NCBI GenBank assembly: GCA_902479095.1
Contig: CABSNL010000083.1
Span: 1-6,777 of the forward strand
Direction: 5' to 3'
DNA length: 6,777 nucleotides
Source: an uncultured Collinsella sp.
GTDB taxonomy: Bacteria > Actinomycetota > Coriobacteriia > Coriobacteriales > Coriobacteriaceae
Below the pieces are notes generated by a model that was given only the letters and a program-made list of their open reading frames with translations, was not told the DNA's origin and did not search any database. Shown piece by piece: positions 4,654-6,777 of this stretch (position 1 is the stretch's first letter; every line of letters starts with the position of its first letter). A program made the position numbers and the translations under genes.

Positions 4654-6673
4654 GCGCGGTCTCCTCTTCGATCTGGGTGGAAAGTTCCAGCCATTCGTCC
4701 TCGAGCTTGGGCAGCTCTTGCTTAAGGCCGTTATATTCCCCCAGCGCGGCGTTGAACTTGTCCTGATCGGCATAAAGCTCTTCGCTTGCCATCAATTCCA
4801 TAAGCTCGTCATAGCGGGCGCGCTTTTTGTCGAGCTCCGTCTCGATCTTCTTGAGCTGGTTGCGCACGCCCTTGAGTTTTTTGTTGAGCGCAGCGCGGGC
4901 CTGGGCCTCGGCACGCTTTTGCTCCTTGGTCTTTTTGCCCTCGGCAGGCTTGGAAGCGGTGGCGGGGGTGTCGGGCTGGGCCGCGGTGACCTTAGCGGAC
5001 TTGGTCGCGGCCGGTGCACTCTCCCCTACCGCCTCGGCGGCGGCGCGGGCTGCGAGGTCCTCGCGCTTGTAGAGGTAGTAGTCGTAGTCTCCGTCGTAGA
5101 CCGTGACCTTGCCATCGCGGATGTCAATGATGCGGTTGGCCACAGCGCGTACCAGGTGCTCGTCGTGGCTGATCAGCACGATGGTGCCGGGGAAGTTCTG
5201 CAGGGCGTTCTCGAGCATGTCCACCGAGTCGATGTCCAGGTGGTTGGTGGGCTCGTCCAGGCACAGGAGCGCCTCGGGGGCCACGAGCATTTTGGCAAGC
5301 GCCAGGCGTGCCTTTTCGCCGCCGGAGAGGACGCGTACCTGCTTTTCGATTGCGTCGTTGTCGCTAAACAGGAAGGCGCCCAGCAGGCTGCGCTGCTGCG
5401 GCACGGTCCATTTGGGCGTAACGGTGTCGATCTCTTGTAGGACAGTGTTGGACTCGGTCATGCCCTCGAGCGCGTGCTGGGCGTAATAGGCCACGCCCAC
5501 GTTGGTGCCCAGATCGCGGGTGCCGGTGGTGGGCGGCTCCAGGCCGGCGAGGATCTTCATGAGCGTGGACTTGCCGGCGCCGTTGGGGCCGACGAGCGCC
5601 ACGTGCTCGCCGCGGTAGAGCTTGAGGTCGATATCGCTGTAGATGTGTTTGTTGCCGTAAGACTTGGACACGCCCTCCAGACCCACGACCATGTCGCCCG
5701 AGCGCGGCGGATCGGGGAACTTAAAGTCGATGTGCTTGTGGCCCTCGGGCAGGATGACGAGCTCCTTTTTGATCTGCTCGATCTTTCGGATGCGCTCCTG
5801 AGCCTGGGCAGCCTTGGTGGGCTTGTAGCGGAACTTGTCGACGAAGACCTGCATGTGGGCGATGTCGCGCTCCTGGGCGGCTCGCTTGGCGCGCATCTGC
5901 TCCAGGTTGTCCTCGCGCTGCTTAAGGTAGCTGCTGTAGTTGCCAGTGTAGGTGGTCACGCGACGGTTTTCGAGAGCGGCGACGTGGTCGACGCAGGCGT
6001 CCATGAAGGCGCGGTCGTGGCTGACGATGAGGACGGCGCCGTCGTAGTTCGCGATAAAGCCGCGCAGCCACTGGACGCTTTCGAGGTCCAGGTGGTTGGT
6101 GGGCTCGTCCAGTAGCAGCAGGTCGGGGTGGCGCAGGAAGAGCTTGGCCAGCGCGATGCGCATCTGCCAGCCGCCCGAGAACTCGGAGCACGGGCGCTCA
6201 AAGTCGGTGACCTTAAAGCCCAGGCCGGACAGGATCTTGCGCGCGTTGCTCTCGAGCTCGTAGCCGCCCAGGTGCTCAAAGCGGTCCTGGACCTGGCCGT
6301 ACTCGTTGAGAAGCGCATCGACGTCCTTGCCCTGCTCGGAGAGCTCGGTGATCTGAGCCTGCAGCTCGTTGGCGCGCTCGCCCATGCGGCGAATTTCCTT
6401 GGCGGCCGCCATTACCTCGGCAAGGATGGTGGTGTCCTTGTGCTCCAGGTTGGTTTCTTGCTCTAGATAGCCTACCTGGCAGTCCTTGGCGTACTGGACC
6501 TGGCCGGCGTCGGGGCTGTCGATGCCCATGATGATTTTGAGCATGGTGGTTTTGCCGGCGCCGTTGGGTCCCACGAGCGCGAAGCGCTCGCCGGGGTTGA
6601 TCTGGAAGGACGCGCCGCTAAAGAGGACGTGCGCGCCGAAGCTTTTTTCGATCTTGTCGACCAGGAGGATCAT
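4640..6673 (-). CDS. ABC-F family ATPase, ribosome-associated translation factor (two ATP-binding domains, C-terminal coiled coil)
   Basis: ABC-F proteins are soluble twin ATPases that enter the ribosomal E site and act on stalled or initiating ribosomes; some give resistance to ribosome-targeting antibiotics. In this 677-residue protein, domain 1 has Walker A GPNGAGKT (35-42), signature FSGGWQ (165-170), Walker B with Glu190 in LLLLDEPTNHLD and switch His219. The interdomain linker, about 240-310, is charged and helical (YLKQREDNLEQ ... FRYKPTKAAQAQ). Domain 2 has Walker A GPNGAGKST (362-370), signature LSGGEK (449-454), Walker B with Glu474 and His503. All catalytic residues are present and there is no transmembrane domain. 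An Ala/Lys/Pro-rich low-complexity stretch (541-590) leads into a C-terminal coiled coil (590-675), as in the Uup, YheS and YdiF branches. The long linker argues for a YheS/YdiF-like housekeeping factor, but resistance cannot be excluded. The ATG at 6673 has AAAGGCGG at 6678-6685 with 4 nt spacing. The gene follows a tRNA terminator closely; no clear promoter is visible. Confidence 0.95.
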   Translation of the reverse strand: MILLVDKIEKSFGAHVLFSGASFQINPGERFALVGPNGAGKTTMLKIIMGIDSPDAGQVQYAKDCQVGYLEQETNLEHKDTTILAEVMAAAKEIRRMGERANELQAQITELSEQGKDVDALLNEYGQVQDRFEHLGGYELESNARKILSGLGFKVTDFERPCSEFSGGWQMRIALAKLFLRHPDLLLLDEPTNHLDLESVQWLRGFIANYDGAVLIVSHDRAFMDACVDHVAALENRRVTTYTGNYSSYLKQREDNLEQMRAKRAAQERDIAHMQVFVDKFRYKPTKAAQAQERIRKIEQIKKELVILPEGHKHIDFKFPDPPRSGDMVVGLEGVSKSYGNKHIYSDIDLKLYRGEHVALVGPNGAGKSTLMKILAGLEPPTTGTRDLGTNVGVAYYAQHALEGMTESNTVLQEIDTVTPKWTVPQQRSLLGAFLFSDNDAIEKQVRVLSGGEKARLALAKMLVAPEALLCLDEPTNHLDIDSVDMLENALQNFPGTIVLISHDEHLVRAVANRIIDIRDGKVTVYDGDYDYYLYKREDLAARAAAEAVGESAPAATKSAKVTAAQPDTPATASKPAEGKKTKEQKRAEAQARAALNKKLKGVRNQLKKIETELDKKRARYDELMELMASEELYADQDKFNAALGEYNGLKQELPKLEDEWLELSTQIEEETARELS
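4661..4667 (-). promoter_or_regulatory. Ribosome binding site that decides the GTG start of the small membrane protein
   Basis: AGAGGAG on the minus strand stands 7 nt before GTG 4653, inside the last codons of the ABC-F gene. It is the only good site near this frame and is the main reason for choosing GTG over ATG 4623. Confidence 0.65.
5234..5260 (-). repeat. 27-nt direct repeat, copy 2 (Walker B of ABC domain 2)
   Basis: These 27 bases are identical to 6086-6112 and encode LDEPTNHLD in the second ATPase domain. The identity extends through all third codon positions. It most simply reflects the duplicated ABC domain, strong protein constraint and biased codon use. Confidence 0.9.
6086..6112 (-). 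repeat. 27-nt direct repeat, copy 1 (Walker B of ABC domain 1)
   Basis: Identical to 5234-5260, 852 bp away, encoding LDEPTNHLD of the first ATPase domain. A shorter shared stretch (ttgccggcgccgttggg, 17 nt) occurs at the two Walker A sites. Confidence 0.9.
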
Positions 6674-6704
6674 GGTGCCGCCTTTGACCTTGTGTTCCTA
6701 TATG

Positions 6705-6733
6705 AAAAAAGGCCCCAACTTACGTTGGAGCCT
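6705..6733 (-). terminator. Intrinsic terminator downstream of the tRNA gene
   Basis: On the minus strand a 10-bp stem (AGGCTCCAAC / GTTGGGGCCT, with one T-G wobble) encloses a GTAA tetraloop (6720-6723) and runs straight into a T-run at 6705-6710. The wobble is only possible in the minus-strand RNA, which fixes the orientation. It starts 15 nt after the last tRNA base and ends 31 nt before the ABC-F start codon. Confidence 0.9.
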
Positions 6734-6748
6734 CATTCAATGCTCGGG

Positions 6749-6777
6749 TGGAGACGAGGGGGATCGAACCCCTGACC
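6749..6777 (-). tRNA. tRNA 3' end, probably tRNA-Ala (partial, runs off right edge)
   Basis: On the minus strand the visible part reads GGTC (variable loop), then a T arm AGGGG-TTCGATC-CCCCT with a perfect 5-bp stem and canonical TTCGATC loop. The 3' acceptor strand CGTCTCC and discriminator A follow. The next bases are CCC, so the CCA end is not encoded and must be added after transcription. The anticodon is outside the window. U70 in the acceptor strand would allow the G3-U70 pair that defines tRNA-Ala, and the variable loop and discriminator A73 also fit; other A73 tRNAs remain possible. A strong terminator follows at 6705-6733. Confidence 0.85.

Noticed and set aside
3508..4725. A 405-codon open frame on the plus strand, antisense to the M50 and small-protein genes.
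   Set aside because: Its translation is rich in His, Arg, Asp and Gly with no recognisable domain, and it mirrors the third-position GC bias of the minus-strand genes. Real M50 motifs lie opposite, so it is a shadow frame.
4877..4882. A6 run in the ABC-F gene (Lys-Lys codons) as a programmed frameshift site.
   Set aside because: The reading frame across it (AAC AAA AAA CTC) does not give a standard X-XXY-YYZ slippery heptamer, and no functional alternative frame follows.
4481..6466. Long plus-strand open frames (319, 213 and 112 codons) opposite the ABC-F gene.
   Set aside because: They are Leu/Val/Gly-rich mirror images of the well-supported ABC-F coding sequence, have no convincing ribosome binding sites, and arise from high GC content.
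6757..6777. The right edge as the 3' end of tmRNA, which has a similar T arm and acceptor end.
   Set aside because: The bases before the T arm (GGTC) fit an ordinary tRNA variable loop, and U70 with discriminator A73 fits tRNA-Ala well. tmRNA cannot be fully excluded without the upstream sequence.
1..6777. CRISPR arrays, insertion sequences, phage genes, toxin-antitoxin or defence systems.
   Set aside because: No repeat-spacer pattern, transposase-like frame, terminal inverted repeats or related protein motifs were found; all coding space is taken by conserved core genes plus one small membrane protein.

Overview
This window looks like ordinary chromosomal housekeeping sequence from a high-GC Gram-positive bacterium. 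The GC-rich codon use, strong AGGAGG-type ribosome binding sites, a tRNA gene without an encoded CCA end and the order scpA-scpB-rluB-cmk-plsC suggest Actinomycetota of the class Coriobacteriia (Collinsella-like). That placement is inference from protein feel and synteny, not a database result. All recognised genes lie on the minus strand and read from the right edge of the window to the left.

Layout in transcription order (right to left): the 3' end of a tRNA gene, probably tRNA-Ala (6749-6777); an intrinsic terminator (6705-6733); a two-ATPase ABC-F protein (4640-6673); a 98-residue unrecognised membrane protein with a GTG start (4357-4653); an M50 site-2-protease-type metalloprotease (3664-4347); an 84-nt spacer with two hairpins; scpA (2767-3579); scpB (2027-2755); an RluB-family 23S rRNA pseudouridine synthase (1078-2040); cmk (325-1011); and the first 107 residues of a PlsC-like acyltransferase running off the left edge (1-321). 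No gap between genes exceeds 84 nt, so there is no long gene-free stretch.

The genes are packed as one or two operons. Two junctions overlap by 14 nt (ABC-F/small protein and scpB/rluB). In three others the upstream stop codon lies inside or touches the next gene's Shine-Dalgarno sequence (small protein/M50, scpA/scpB, cmk/plsC). The products serve ribosome function (ABC-F, RluB), chromosome condensation and segregation (ScpA and ScpB with SMC), CMP/dCMP phosphorylation (Cmk), phospholipid synthesis (PlsC) and membrane proteolysis (M50). Cmk and PlsC both connect to phospholipid synthesis through the CTP/CDP-diacylglycerol branch, which is a loose functional link only.

I found no mobile element, CRISPR array, toxin-antitoxin pair, defence system or clearly new system. 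The points most worth a second look are the HX4E motif (in place of HX4D) in the PlsC-like protein, the uncharacterised small membrane protein in front of the M50 protease, and the two-hairpin spacer with a possible weak promoter before scpA.
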